In this document: piece by piece, positions 11,690 through 23,556 of the stretch
Numbering within the stretch: the first letter of the stretch is position 1
Layout of the letters: every line of letters begins with the position of its first letter
Notes under the pieces: model-generated
The model's database searches: none
What the model saw: the letters and a program-made list of their open reading frames with translations, nothing else
Told to the model about the DNA's origin: nothing
Assembly: GCF_020497125.1 (NCBI RefSeq)
Contig: NC_059081.1
Location: 20,431,105-20,495,104 of the forward strand
Direction of reading: 5' to 3'
Source of the DNA: Mauremys mutica
Lineage: Eukaryota; Chordata; Testudines; Geoemydidae
Length of the DNA stretch: 64,000 bases
Made by a program: the position numbers and the translations under genes

Positions 11690-12200
11690 GGAAGAGCTTC
11701 AACAGAAGAGACTGAGGGTGACCTACTCATGCAACCTCATACATCAGTGATGAGAGCACATGCCTATAAGGTGGCAGATCCCTCTTCAAATCTCTTCTCC
11801 TTGTCAGGCAGAAAAGGGACATAAACCAATGGTCTCCCTCATTCCATCCTAAGCACTAGACTAAAAGTGTTGAGGAAGTCCTTGTTGGCCACCTCCTTCT
11901 TACAAGAAACACCTTAGGTGTCTTTCTCCAAGAGATGGTTTACAGCTGAGAATCCCAAACAGAGATAGTTGCCTCCCGCCAGCCCAGATTTAGATGCCTA
12001 ACTCCATGAGTGGGGCAAGACTTAGTGCATACCCTTCTACTTGGCATCTCTCATTGATAGCTTAGGCAGGGAGTTGCTTAGAATGCTGACTTTTGTGAAT
12101 CCTATTTTTAAGTGCCTATCTTTCTCCATTCATTGTGCAGGAATCTCAGTGGTTTTTCTAGACATTGCAACACCTAAGTCCCTTTGTGAGTCTAGTCCTT
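11690..12200. repeat. Family A dispersed repeat, copy 2
   Basis: Shares ordered blocks with 15060-15650: an AGAGATGGTTTACAGCTG type block, TTTAGATGCCTAACTCC, CTTGGCATCTCTC, AATGCTGACTTTTGTGAATC, and the terminal CCTAAGTCCCTTTGTGAGTC. Orientation matches copy 3. I cannot place the family; no coding relic or tRNA core is clear. Confidence 0.55.
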
Positions 12201-13605
12201 ACTGTTTAGGTAAACTTCTGTGTTGGTTCAAAGTTTCCATCATTTTATTAAAGCAGTTAAATCACTGTTTTCCAAAGCAAGTAAGAATTTTCTCACAGAT
12301 AAAAAGGATAGTTAACATTCCTGTTGGGTCTCAGTAATTTGCAATAACTTTTGAGCAATATTCCTAGGACTAAAGTACCTAAAATAACAAAATATGACAA
12401 GACAGACCCTCGTGTGGTGTTGTCTCAATTGCATAGGCTTGCGTTTCCACAGAGCCTAGAGGTAATTAGGTCATCAACCTCCCACTGAATTGCAATCCAT
12501 TGGAAGTTGGAAAACTAACTCTCTTTGGTTCCTTTGAAAATCTCAAGTATACAGACTATAGTTCTAGGTTATTCAATTTTACCCCCACTCTGCTACTAAG
12601 AGCAGTAATAGGTAAACCAGGAATGCATCTGACTGTCTCAAAAGGTTAACTTTGTCTTCTGGCATAAAATGAATACAAGTGCTCAACAAAAAGTGAATGA
12701 ATAAATTTGGTCTCAAGAGGAGTTTTAAAATGCTAGCAACTGGCATGGCCAATGGATGTGCTATGCAGTTGGGGAAAGGAGGAATTTAGAGAGGGAAAGA
12801 AAATACCTTATGAAAAGAAAGGGAAAAAATGACTCATTGTAATGTATAAACACAAATGTTGACTTGAATAGGAATGTTTTGCTTTGGAAATAATTTACTA
12901 TCTTTCTTGAAGTTAGCAGCACTAAAGTTGCATTTTTTTGGTTAGCTGGGGAAAAAATGAGTCACTGCATTGATCTGTTCATTTTTGTATGCAATGTCCT
13001 GAGAGAATTATTCTTGTAGGAGTGAACAGACTTTTCAGAAATTATCTTACGCACTGGTCCTGGTTTTGTTAAAATCAATGGGAATTTTGTCACTGATTTC
13101 TGTGAGATGAGGATCAGACCAACTGTGTGTGTGTGAGAGAGTGAGCAACAAAGAAACCCCGCTAGGTTTGTGCGCAAGATGCAAAAACCCTGCCAGCTTC
13201 ATATATTTGTGTGTGAGTTGCAGAAATCCTGCCAAGGTCTCATTCTCAGCCAGATGCTTCAGTGTACTGGAAATAATAACAGAATACAGAAGCTGCACTC
13301 ACAATTGTGTTTTGCCAGAAGCAATTGAGCCATTAGTTGTGTTAAAATACTGAAACTAAAAATGAATTAAGCAAAATGATTACCTGCTACCTCAGCCTGT
13401 TAAGAGTCCTGAAATGTCTCTTTTTAAAATGACACTCTGGAATGCCGTGAACCCACTCAAATTGAAGCCCATCCGAATTTGACTACTTTTTTCCCCTTTT
13501 CTCACCATTTTCTTTGAGTACACATCCCTTCAGTAGCTGGAGTTCTTAGTGTGTTGTCATTGTGTAACCCACATGCTTATACTTCAGCACTTGATTTTTT
13601 ACATG
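12201..13605. other. No recognised gene; GT microsatellite and a short relic
   Basis: Unassigned AT-rich sequence. At 13059-13115 a short palindromic relic with AATCAATGGGAATTTTGTCA is followed by a small GT tract at about 13121-13133. Confidence 0.5.
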
Positions 13606-13613
13606 CAAAAAAA

Positions 13614-14296
13614 CAGGGCCGCCCAGAGGGGGGGCAAAGGGGGCAATTTGCCCCGGGCCCCGGGCTCCGCAGGGGCCCCCAAGAGAAGAGCGGAGGCTCC
13701 CGCCTCCGCCCCTCTCCTGGAGCCTCAGCGCATCAAGCGCCGAGTCTCTGCCGGGGCCCCTGAGCCCCACCCCGCTCAGAGCCGCGTGGTGAGGGGGCGG
13801 GGCTGGGAGCTCCAACGGGGCCTGAGCCCCGCCCCACTCAGAGCGGCATGGGGAGGGGGCGAGGCAGCTGCCTCCGCTCGGCGTGGAGCTCACAACCCCG
13901 CCCCCTCACCACGCGGCTCTGAGCGGGACGGAGCCTTGGCCCCGCCGGAGACGCGCTCGGGTAAGAGGCCGGGGCTGGGGCTGAGGGGGGGAAGCGGGAC
14001 CCGCCGCCGCCGCCGCCGCCGAAGCGCAGCCCAGTCTTCAGCGGCGGGGGGCCCCTTCTGTTCCAGGACCCGTCGCCGAAGTGCCCCGAAGGCCTGCGGC
14101 GGGGACCCCCCACCCGCCACCGAATTACCACTGAAGACCGGGCTGCGCTTCGGCGGCGGGTCCCGCTTCAGCGGTAATTCGGCGGCGGGGGGCTCCCGCC
14201 GCGGGTCTTCGGGGCACTTTGGCGGCGGGTCCCGGAACGGAAGGGGCCCCCCGCCGCCGAAGACCCTGGGCCCCCGGAATCCTCTGGGCGGCCCTG
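13614..14296. mobile_element. GC-rich non-autonomous hAT-type element with perfect 8-bp duplication
   Basis: Tips are CAGGGCCGCCCAGAGG and CCTCTGGGCGGCCCTG, a perfect 16-bp inverted pair. The flanks are CAAAAAAA at 13606-13613 and 14297-14304, a perfect eight-base duplication as hAT transposases make. The interior is very GC- and CpG-rich, with a CCG run near 14000-14020 and large inverted blocks. The 259-codon open frame across it is a by-product of GC richness. A 160-bp relative with the same tips lies at 49279-49438. Confidence 0.92.
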
Positions 14297-14379
14297 CAAA
14301 AAAAGTGAGACGGAGACACGGATTTTAGTTGAATCCACCATGTCTTTGCAAACAGCAAGACAGAGCAACTTGGAGCTAC

Positions 14380-15650
14380 ATTTAGGTACCTAACTGCCCT
14401 GTGGGTGCCTAAGCCCAACATTTAGGCACCACTGTCATTCACAAAACTCATGCTCAGTGGTCACCTCATTCTGTAGGCACGTAAAGCCCCTAGGTGCTTA
14501 TGTTTTTACTAGCAAAGTCCCCGAGGCACCTACATTTCTGCTGCTGAGCATGCATAAAGTCTTGACATTGCAGAGCAGCTCAGTGCCAAACTCTGGGGGA
14601 TTCACAAATTAGGCATTCCCTAGCTGCCCTCTTCTGAGGGGCCAATTAGTAGGGATGCTCAAAGATCACCTCAGAGCTAAGTGGACGTGCCCCCTTATAC
14701 CTCAAAGGCCAGTTGTTAGAATACTCAGCTAGGATATGGACAGGAAAGGTTCAAATCCCCACTCTACTTGATTCAGAGGCGGGATTTAACCCAGGTGAGT
14801 CCACAACCACTAGGAGATTCTAGGTGGGGGGGTCTCATTCTCTCCTGCTGAAATCATTCCACTTTGTAGGAAATAATTAAACATTCATGAGGCCAAAGAA
14901 TGAGTGAGAATGACCATTGCCCAGTGACTAAAGCTCTCACTCTGGAGTTGGGAGCCCTGGTTTCAAGACCTTGCTCTGAAACAGGCGGAGTGAGGGATTT
15001 AGCCACTAGCTATAAGTACAGGCTCCTCTTCCTTGTTTTTTCTTGAGAAAGGACTGACCTGTCTTAAGTACCTAATTCCAAGAGAGGGTTCATGGCTGTG
15101 AATTCTGTTGCACCTCCCTCCAATCCATACTTAGGCTCCTAAGTCCCCTTGCGGGAAGAGGCTTAAGCCACACCCCTCTCCTTGGCATTTCCTGCTGACT
15201 GATGTAGGTATTTCCCCACTCAGCATGCTGGCTTCTATATGTCCCTTTTTTAGGCACCTAGTTCTCCCAATGCATTATATAGGAAGCCTAGTTGCCTGTG
15301 GTATGTCTCCGCTGCTATTAAAAACCCAAAGCTGGGCTGTGCCAGCTGAGTCAGGCTCACAGGGTCTGTTTAATTGCAGTGTAGGTGTTAGGGCTCAGGC
15401 TGGAGCCTAGGCTCTAGGACCCTGCAAGGTGGCAGTATTCCAAAGCTCAGGCTGCAGTCCAAGCCCGAACACCACAGTTGAACAGCCCCGCGAGTCTGAG
15501 CCCTGTGATCCCAAGTCAGCTGGCATGGCCCAGCCACGGGCGTCTAATTGCAATGTAGACATACCCTAACTTGGTATTGTGAATTCCACTAGCCAGCAGG
15601 GAATGCAATGCCCAAGTCTCCCTTGTGAATCTAGCCCTGAGTTAAGAGAG
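14380..15650. repeat. Family A dispersed repeat, copy 3, with nested hAT-type element
   Basis: Starts near TTTAGGTACCTAACTGCC and ends with CTCCCTTGTGAATCTAGCCC. This is the longest copy in the window. Blocks match copy 1 in its 5' part and copy 2 in its 3' part, so the three together outline a unit of roughly 1 kb. A hAT-type element at 15300-15565 interrupts it. Class unknown. Confidence 0.55.
15300..15565. mobile_element. Non-autonomous hAT-type element nested in family A copy 3
   Basis: Left tip GGTATGTCTCCGCTGC and right tip TCTAATTGCAATGTAGACAT then ACC are inverted. The interior carries inverted words AGCCTAGGCTCTAGGACC and GGCTGCAGTCC. Duplicated target bases are not clear, so ends may be off by a few bases. 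A truncated relative lies at 11347-11510. Confidence 0.65.
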
Positions 15651-18600
15651 CCCAGAAACATCCAGAAGTAGGGCGTGGTAATTACTGGACATTCTAGATA
15701 GCTGCTTCTGAAGCTGTATAGAAAATCTCCATTAAGGGCAACCAGTCTTGCAGGTTCCACACATTTGCCATCTGAAACCTGTACCAATCAGAGCTTGGGG
15801 GCGGGGAGGCAAGAAGACTATAAATTTGTGAGTTGGAGCAAGCCCTGTGAAGTCAGTGGTTGATTAATTAAGGTTAAGGTATGTGTCTGCTGTGAAGGCT
15901 GCATCCCAATACCTGTACCACTTTGGATACAGGCTGTGGATTCCCAGTGCTGCTAGAAACTTACAAGACAGGCAGCTATCATCTTGGGGAATGTAATTGC
16001 TGCTGGCTGTAAGGATGCTTGCACTGTTTTGCTTGGATGATTTTGGAGTGTTTGAAGGGGATTAATAGGCTGCCATTCTTTTTAGACTCTGAAGAATCCA
16101 GGTGATGCACACATTTTGAGGCAACGCTATAGGGGCTGAGAAATTACCCCAGTGAGATCAAAGGGGAACATGTTTGTATGTGTGTACCCAAGTCTAAAAG
16201 CGTCAAACCCTTGCCCAGATGTAGAGGGAGACTACAGCAGCAAAATGGGGAAAGCTGAATAAAAACCACAAATAAATTTGCTGCCTAATTGCTTTTGTTA
16301 AAAAAAATTCTAAGTATTCCAAATACTATTTACCACTCTTTTTTATGTTATTTTGTTTACTAAGAAATTGTATCCCACTTTGAAGCTGTTATTAACGCCT
16401 ACATTCAGGGATTTGCATCTCATAGCTCTCATGCTTAACTCTGTGTAATACTTTTGGAATAGACAGTACTCTGGCCAGAGACTCAGCATAGACATAAGCT
16501 AAAGTTCAGTAAAATGGGAGTGTAATAGTTGTATAATACTACCTTTGCGAACACACACTCTTGCCCATTACAATTGTATTTTTGTATACAGCACTGCGAT
16601 GTTGCACCTATGCAATGCAGTATGGGCAGTAGAATACACAGGCTGCCCAGAAAATGGGCATGGACAGAGAGAAAGTGGTAGGAGACAATGGTAGGAGAAA
16701 GTAATTTATAGAGCTTGAAACAACCCAGATTACACTGGCCAATGAGCCATGTGATTAATATTATTTGTGGAAGACAGGCTTCTGCACCAGTGTGGACCAA
16801 AGCTTGCATCTCCCTATCAGATCTAGTGGTCCTAGTGGCCTGCGTATTACAGCTTTATGGTGTTCATTTTTCTGTCAGAGGCACAGTTTGGTTAGCTACT
16901 TTGCGAGCCTGTAGGGGGCCAGTCTTGCCACCAATTCTGCTCCGATGCCTGTGGAATACAGGGCCTATCATTCCATGTTCTGGTAAGCACATCAACTCCT
17001 GCGACCAAAGATGGCTGATGCCCTCAGCTGTATCTGCTTTTTCTTTTGCAGAAGTTGTAGTCTCCCTCTACATCCTACCATGGATCTAATGCACTGCAGA
17101 AACTCTACCTTCCCATGAATGCCCAGTGGTGGTGTGACATGTTTTTCATGGGTTAGCACATTTTTTAGTACATCACTTATTCCTGCACACTGGGTTTTAT
17201 TGTTGGGTTGGTTTTTTTTAAATTATTTTATTTTTCATTGTTTGGGAGGATCAGACATCCCATTCCCTGTCTGACACATTTTCCTATGTCTCTCTTAGAC
17301 ATCACCATTCAAACTGCGTTGAGCAGAAAACAAATATCCACCAAACTGCATGGGCAAAGGACTTGGTAATGTGCACCTGATCATTTCTGTATCCCTAAGA
17401 GAATCTAACTCGTCCTGTGAATAGTCAGTGAGGCCAGCTGGAGTGCAGAGTATGCACTTAAAACCATTTCACTGTCTGCTAAAGCACTGCAAAGGCTGCC
17501 ACAAAAATGACTTGGGGAAGCGGCGGGGGATGGAGGGAGGGGGGAGAACTCCTTAGATCATGTGAAGGCATACAGTGTAACCAAAGCTGGATACACAGAT
17601 GCTCAGATACCACATGCATGGAAAAGGGTTTGAGATGCTGCTGGCATGCTTTGCAAAAGAGAGAAAGAGGTACAGGGTAAACATGACAATGATACATCAT
17701 AGGGGAGAGAGAGAGACAGAGACTATTATTGATTGATGAATGAAATAAATGACAAGGGATTTCCTTGTAATATTTGAGAATATGGGCAGATGTGTGAGTT
17801 TAGGTTTCTGGGTAGGACAGTGAAAATTGAGGCATCATGACAACTGCTCTGCTGTCTACAATTATTAAATCTAGTAATAATTAAAGAAAGAAGAAATCAC
17901 ATGTGATAAATGCTAATTCGCTACTGGAAGGTGCTCAGATACTGTGGAGATGAAGATGGTACAAGAACCTATATACAATAGAAGTGTGAAAGCACTAGAG
18001 TTATGTTTATTAATTCCATGTTATGTTTATTACTTCCTCTGTTTTTGAAGATCCCAATAATAACAAATAGCTTCAATAAACCATAGCATAGATGTGGTTT
18101 GGATCATGTGACCTTCACGTAATTTGAGAAGGATCACCCCATTGCCTTTTGGAGGAAGAGACAAATGTTTCCCAGAGGTACCTAAACAACCTTCTAATGG
18201 GGAGCATCTTCTTAGGAATACGTTTGCTTGCAGTATATTATGCAATCACCCAATGTCTCTGTGTGTTGCATGGACTTCCAGACAGTGTGAGGTATCTGGT
18301 GAACAAGATGGAGAAAGCTGGAACTTGAGCTGTGTGGAAGTCTTTTTTCATCTGTAATTTAACATAATGAAAGCAAGGAAGTGAGTAATGTAAATGGTTA
18401 ATATATACTGCTAACGGTTAAAGTGGATTCACACAGCCAAAGAGAAGGGGTGATGTTATTGTGCTGCTCCCCCAAGGCAGGGATAGGAGAGGAAACTCCT
18501 CTCTGTTGTTGTCAGAAGAGGAGGACCACAATTCCATTCAGCCCCCCCTCTTACTTTCATTCCTGTATCACATTGTACTATATACACCCACAAGCATTCC

Positions 18601-19570
18601 ACAGGGGGATTTATATTTTTGAATGAAATTGTGTGGTAAAACTAACAGTTTGCTCAGAGGAGTTAGAAAAATAGTTTTGTTGTGTTTATCCAAACTGCTT
18701 TTCACTAAGTGTGCTGAAATTTCTAATGTCCTTCATTAAATTGTAGGAAGACTGTCCCAGATGAAATCATCATAGGCACTTTTCCGATATCCTTACTTTC
18801 ATAGTGTGACAGATTTTTTGGTCTAAGAAAGTATTTGATCTGAAAGGATTTTTTTAACATAGACAGCATGATGAGAGATTACTAATGTTATGTAGACTTA
18901 TGTGTCTTTTTACAGGTGGTTGAGACAGTTGATAAATTAAATAAAATGGCATAATGTGAAACTATTTTGGAAAAAAATGTGTTAGTGAAATGATGCTTTG
19001 GAACAAATACCAGATGGTGTCTTGTTCAAATTCTAGTTTTCCTTTTTCTTATTTCCATCTAATATCAAAAGGATGAAGTATTCTTCACATCCTCTCCAAA
19101 TGCTGTGTGTTGCTTCATGCGGGGGTTGAAATTCAATGACAAGTGAAGTCATGCTTGTATAACTGGCCAGCTGATAGCACTGCTATTATTAAGGTTACGT
19201 GACACTTCTCATTATAAGACTGTGTTTTCAGTTGTGTATAACTTTGCCAAGCTTTAATCATTTTGGCTGAAATTTTGCATGGCAAGTATTTGATGCAGGC
19301 TGGTTGGTTGGTTAGGTGCGGGGTTTTGTGGTTTTTTTGGATTTTTTTTTTGTTTAAATTACATTTTAAATGGTTCAGCTGTTTAAGAATGAGGATAGGG
19401 GAAAATACATTGTTTTGCCCATGTTTAAAAAATAAAAATAAAAAATGCTTGTGCCCATTTGTCTGAACAACTTTGTGTCCTCATACTTTGGAGCAAGACT
19501 TTGAAATTTGGCAGTCCTTTATGTCATGAATGTGCCTTTTGCCAACGCCATGAAAATCCACCCAATTTTC
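15651..19570. other. No recognised feature
   Basis: About 3.9 kb of unassigned sequence. I see no domain-bearing frame, repeat ends or RNA gene. Minor low-complexity tracts: GA-rich at 17701-17722 and T-rich at about 19322-19352. Confidence 0.55.
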
Positions 19571-19876
19571 ATAAAAACATAGAAATGTAATATTGGAAGG
19601 CACCTTACAAGGTCATCTAGTCCAGACCCCTGCACTGAGGCAGGACTAAGTAGTATTTACACCATCCCTGACAGGTATTTCTCTAACCTGTTTTTAAAAA
19701 CCTCCAGTGACAGAGATTCCACAAGCTACCAAGGTAATTTGATCCAGTGCTTAGCTACCCTGACAGTTAGGAAGTTTTTTCTAATATTCAACCTAAACCT
19801 CCCTTGCTGAAGCTTAAGCCCATTACTTCTTGTCCTGTCCTCAATGAATAAGGTGAACAGTTTACCACTGTCCTCT

Positions 19877-20529
19877 TTATAACAACCTTGTACATACTTG
19901 AAGACTGTCATGTCTACCCCTTAGTCTTCTCTTGTCCAGACTGAAGCCCATTTTTTTTTCCAATATTTCCTCAAAGGTCATGGTCTCTAGACTTTTAGTC
20001 ATTCTTGTTGCTCTCCTCTGGACTTTTACCAGTTTGCCCACATCTTTCTCGAGGTGTGGCGCCCAGAACTGGACACAGTAACACAGCTGAGGCCTTATCA
20101 GGGCTGAGTACAATGAAAGAATTACTTCTTGTATCTTGCTTACAATACTCTTGCTAATACATCCCAGAATGATGTTTGCTTTTTTTAAAACAATATTACA
20201 TCGTTGGCTCATATTTCATTTAGGATCTACTATAGCCTCAGATCCTCTTCTGCAGTGTTCCTTCTTACGCAATCATTTCCCAATTTGTATTTGTGTAACT
20301 AATTATTCCTTCCTAAGTGGAATACTTTGCATTTAAATTTCATCCTACTTATTTCAGACCATTTCTCTAGTTTGTCAAGATCATTTTGAATTTTAATCCT
20401 ATGTGCCAAAGCACTTGCAGCCCCTCCCAGCTTGGTATTGTTCACAAACTTTATAGGCGTACTCTCTATGCCATTAGCTAAATCATTGATGAAGAGATTG
20501 CATAGAATGGGATCCAGGACAGATCCCAC
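19877..20529 (-). pseudogene. CR1 reverse transcriptase palm and thumb relic
   Basis: Two minus-strand frames cover this part. 20299-20529 reads SVLDPILCNLFINDLANGIE, then KFVNNTKLGGAAS and LDKLEKWS. 19877-20212 reads NIVLKKANIILGCISKSIV, YCVQFWAPHLEKD and LVKVQRRATRM, with TRLL at its C-terminal end. The family has KFADDTKLGG; here the two catalytic aspartates are both Asn, so even a repaired frame would be dead. A frameshift separates the halves. Confidence 0.88.
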
Positions 20530-20839
20530 TCTATATGCTCTTCCAGCTTGACTGTGAACCTTTGATAATTACTCTCTGTGTTTCAAACCGGTTGTGCACC
20601 CACCTTACAGTAGGTTCGTCTAGCCTATATTGTCTTAGTTTGCTTATGAGACGGTCATGTGAGAGAGAATATCAAAAGCCTTACTAAAGTTGAGATATAT
20701 CATATCTACTGTTCCCCTCCATCCACAAAGGGGTTTTGTTATCCTGTAAAAGAAGGATATTAGGTTGGGTTGACAATTTGTTCTTGACAAATCCATGTTA
20801 ATTGTTACTTATCTTCTAGGTATGTATCATCTTCTATGT

Positions 20840-21169
20840 CAGGGGTCAGCAACCTTCAGCACATGGCCCATCAGGGTAATCCACTGACGGGCCATGAGAC
20901 GTTTTATTTATGTTGACCATCCGCAGGCACAGCTCCCTGCAGCAACCAGTGGCCACGGTTCACCATTCCCGGCCAACGGGAGCTGCCGGAAGCAGTGGCC
21001 AGCACTTGCCTGCGGCTTCCCGCAGCTCCCATTGGCTGAGAAGGGTGAATTGTGGCCACTTGGAGCTGCAGGGTGGCCGTGCCCGCAGATGGTCAACATA
21101 AACAAAATGTCTCGTGGCCCGCCAGCAGATTACCCTGATGAGCCACATGCTGAAGGTTGCCGACCCCTG
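20840..21169. mobile_element. Non-autonomous hAT-type element (CAGGGGTC family, copy 1)
   Basis: Tips CAGGGGTCAGCAACCTT and AAGGTTGCCGACCCCTG are inverted with one mismatch. Flanks TTCTATGT (20832-20839) and TTCTAGGT (21170-21177) agree at seven of eight bases. The two halves are extensively self-complementary around GGGAGCTGC and GCAGCTCCC. It interrupts the CR1 at 19571-21365. Confidence 0.9.
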
Positions 21170-21365
21170 TTCTAGGTGCTTACAAACTGATTATTTGCTA
21201 TCTTTCTGGATACCAAAGTTAATCAGACTGGCCTATAATTCCCCGGGTTGTCCTTATTCTCCTTTTTATACATAAGTACTAGATTTGCTCTCTTTCATTC
21301 CTTGGGATCTCTCCTGTCCTCCTTGAGTTTTCAAAGATAATCACTAATGGCGCAGAGATCTCAGA

Positions 21366-22253
21366 GATTTGGCCAAGTTATAAGAAGCTGAAAAATTACA
21401 TTTTGCACATGCTGAGACCCTTCTTCAAGTTTAGCAGCAAGAATTTCCAAAGATTCCATCCTCACTGAACAGCATTCTCTCACAGCTCCTAGTACTGACC
21501 AGACTCAGGATGCACAGTCCCCACTGAGCATGCTTCGTCCAGTCCAGGCTACAGGGGCTCAGAAAGGTTTTCCATGTAATGGCTGCTTCCAGCTGCTCTG
21601 GGCCTGGACAGACAGTATGGAGCCTCACCTCTCCAGTGCTCCCAGTGCTCCCTTCCTGTTGGCACCTGGGTAGCATGGAGAAGGAAGAAGACTGGTCTGA
21701 ATGCAGAGGTTACAATAGCTGGACCACATGGGAGAGAAAGCAATAGATTGGGAGAAGGAGTCTGGTGGAAGTGGAACTGGAACTGGAACTGGAGGGGGGA
21801 GAAGAAGTGTAGCTGGCTGGGCAAGGAGGCTGAAACTAGGGGTTGAAAGGGCGAGAAGACTGGGACTGGAAGCTGGTGAGTGAATATGTGCATGGTGAGG
21901 GGGCGGTGGAGTATGTGTGTGGTGAGGAAGGCTGGGAGAGTGTATATTTTTTCTGATTTTTTAAATTGATTTTCATAAAGAATGAATGAAAGTACACAAT
22001 GAAAAGTACACCAAAGTAAATGACTTATAGCTAATATATGTTTCCTATGTGCAATTTGACAGTGGTGGGGGTTTGGATCACTGTATATTTCTATATATTA
22101 TGTACATTTGTAATCCTAAGGCTGGGGGTTGTATGTATTTCTTGTTTATTCTCTTTATAGACCTAGAATCAGAACAAGAGTTATTTCACAATGGACAAAG
22201 CACAAAGGAGAGAGGGGGTCAGCTGTACTGGCACAGTCAGCAAAGTACTTGAA
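21366..22253. other. No recognised feature
   Basis: Unassigned. A GGAACT micro-tandem occurs at about 21772-21792. Short open frames here have no domain. Confidence 0.5.
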
Positions 22254-22390
22254 TGGTGACAGGTTTCAGAGCAGTAGCCGTGTTAGTCTGTATCAGCAAA
22301 AACAATGAGGACGAAGTGGGTTCTAGCCAATGAAAGCTTATGCCCAAATAAATTCGTTAGTCTCTACAGTGCCACAGCGACTCCTCACTG
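22254..22390. mobile_element. Penelope-like element tail, inverted head-to-head
   Basis: The left part, reading outward on the minus strand, has TTTCAGAGCAGTAGCCGTG and TTAGTCTGTATCAGC. The right part carries plus-strand tail text: AAAGCTTATGCCCAAATAAA and TTCGTTAGTCTC. So two 3' tails point outward from one insertion. Identical AAAGTACTTGAA flanks it at 22242-22253 and 22391-22402. No coding region remains. Confidence 0.78.
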
Positions 22391-22402
22391 AAAGTACTTG
22401 AA

Positions 22403-22965
22403 GTTATCCCGTAATTGGCCCATACTGGAACATGTGATGTGGAAACTCCCCTGCGCTTTGTGGCAGTCTGACAACTCCTAATCTGAACTCCGTGGACTGG
22501 CCCTCGCTCTATTTTTTGTCTAGTTTGTTTATCCCCAATAAAACAAAAGTCACATTTTCATTGTGCTCTTCTAAAGCTATGAAAAGAGGTGGGTGACATA
22601 ATTCAAAAACTTGTTCTGTGTTAATATTTCAAGCCTTTGTTTTACTGTGGTGCCAGATAAGTTTAATTAAATTCATATTTGGATCTGTCTCATTGTACAG
22701 ATACATGGTGTTTCGGAAGCCTTTTCAATCGCCTCTCCAGCTCTTACTTATTCCTTTGCCTGGAGCATCAAGCCCCGGGTGGCTGTTGCACCTTAAGCTA
22801 CGCTTCTTTATCCAGCATATAGCACAAATAAAGCAAAGTTTCTCAGGTACAAACGTCCTTATGTCACCTTTCCTGGAAAAGTGTAAAAAAGGAAAGTGAG
22901 ATGCCGAAGTTGGAGAGCTCCCTGACTCAGTAGGATGCCTACCATGTGTTATAGAGGAAAAAAAC
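22403..22965. other. No recognised feature
   Basis: Unassigned sequence between two Penelope-like insertions; no domain or repeat end seen. Confidence 0.5.
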
Positions 22966-23289
22966 AAGTATCAGAGGGGTAGCTGTGTTACTCTGTATCC
23001 ACAAAAACAATGGGGAGTCTGGTGGTACCTTAAAGACTAAGATTTATTTGGGCATAAGCTTTTGGTGGCAAAAAACCCACTTCTTCAGATGCATGCTGTG
23101 CAAATTACAGATACAGGCATAGACATATATTGGCACATGAAGAGAAGGGAGTAACCTTACAAGTGGAGAACCAATGTTGAAGGCCACTTTAGTCAGGGTG
23201 GATGTAGTTCACGCCTAATAACTGATGAGGAGGTGTCAATACCAAGAGAAGGAAAATAGCTTTTGTAGTGAGCCAGCCACTGCCAGTCC

Positions 23290-23556
23290 CTATTCAAGCC
23301 CCAATTGATGGCGTTAAGTTTGCAAATGAGTTGTAGTTCTGCAGTTTCTCTTTCAAGTCTGTTTTTGAATATTTTTTTGTTAAAGAATGGCTACTTTTAA
23401 ATCTGTTATTTGGTGTCCAGGGAAATTGAAGTGTTCTCCTACTGGCTTTTGTATGTTACCATTCCTGATGTCTGATTTGTGTCCATTTATCCTTTTACGT
23501 AGAGACTGTATGGTTTGGCCAATGTACATGGCACAGGGGCATTGCTGGCACATGAC
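23290..23556 (-). pseudogene. GIY-YIG endonuclease relic of Penelope-like element (minus copy)
   Basis: Minus-strand reading gives IMCQQCPCAMYIGQTIQSLRK, then RINGHKSDIR and KPVGEHFNFPGH, followed by a stop inside DLKVAIL. The YIG half of the motif (MYIGQT), the Arg-rich helix and the GEHF block with its likely metal-binding Glu are preserved. The GIY half lies beyond the inversion junction and is lost. Penelope-like elements use this C-terminal domain to cut target DNA. Confidence 0.82.

Larger units (their letters stand above)
19571..21365 (-). mobile_element. CR1 LINE, 5'-truncated, with nested hAT-type element
   Basis: The CR1 3' UTR starts at about 19571 with the GGTCATCTAGTCCAGACCCC segment. 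It is followed on the minus strand by the C-terminal and central reverse transcriptase regions up to about 21365. The normal CR1 3' octamer repeats are degraded. A hAT-type element sits at 20840-21169 and CR1 text resumes after it. Several frameshifts and stops make it inactive. Confidence 0.9.

Noticed and set aside
13549..14328. 259-codon open frame, plus strand, longest in the window
   Set aside because: It lies across a GC-rich hAT-type element with perfect ends and duplication; composition is Gly/Arg/Pro/Ala low complexity and several overlapping frames are open on both strands.
16715..17089. 124-codon plus-strand frame
   Set aside because: No recognisable domain and no neighbouring exon-like frame; overlapping minus frame of similar length.
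21549..21893. 114-codon minus-strand frame, Phe/Gln/His-rich
   Set aside because: Contains a translated GGAACT micro-tandem and no domain; no supporting context.
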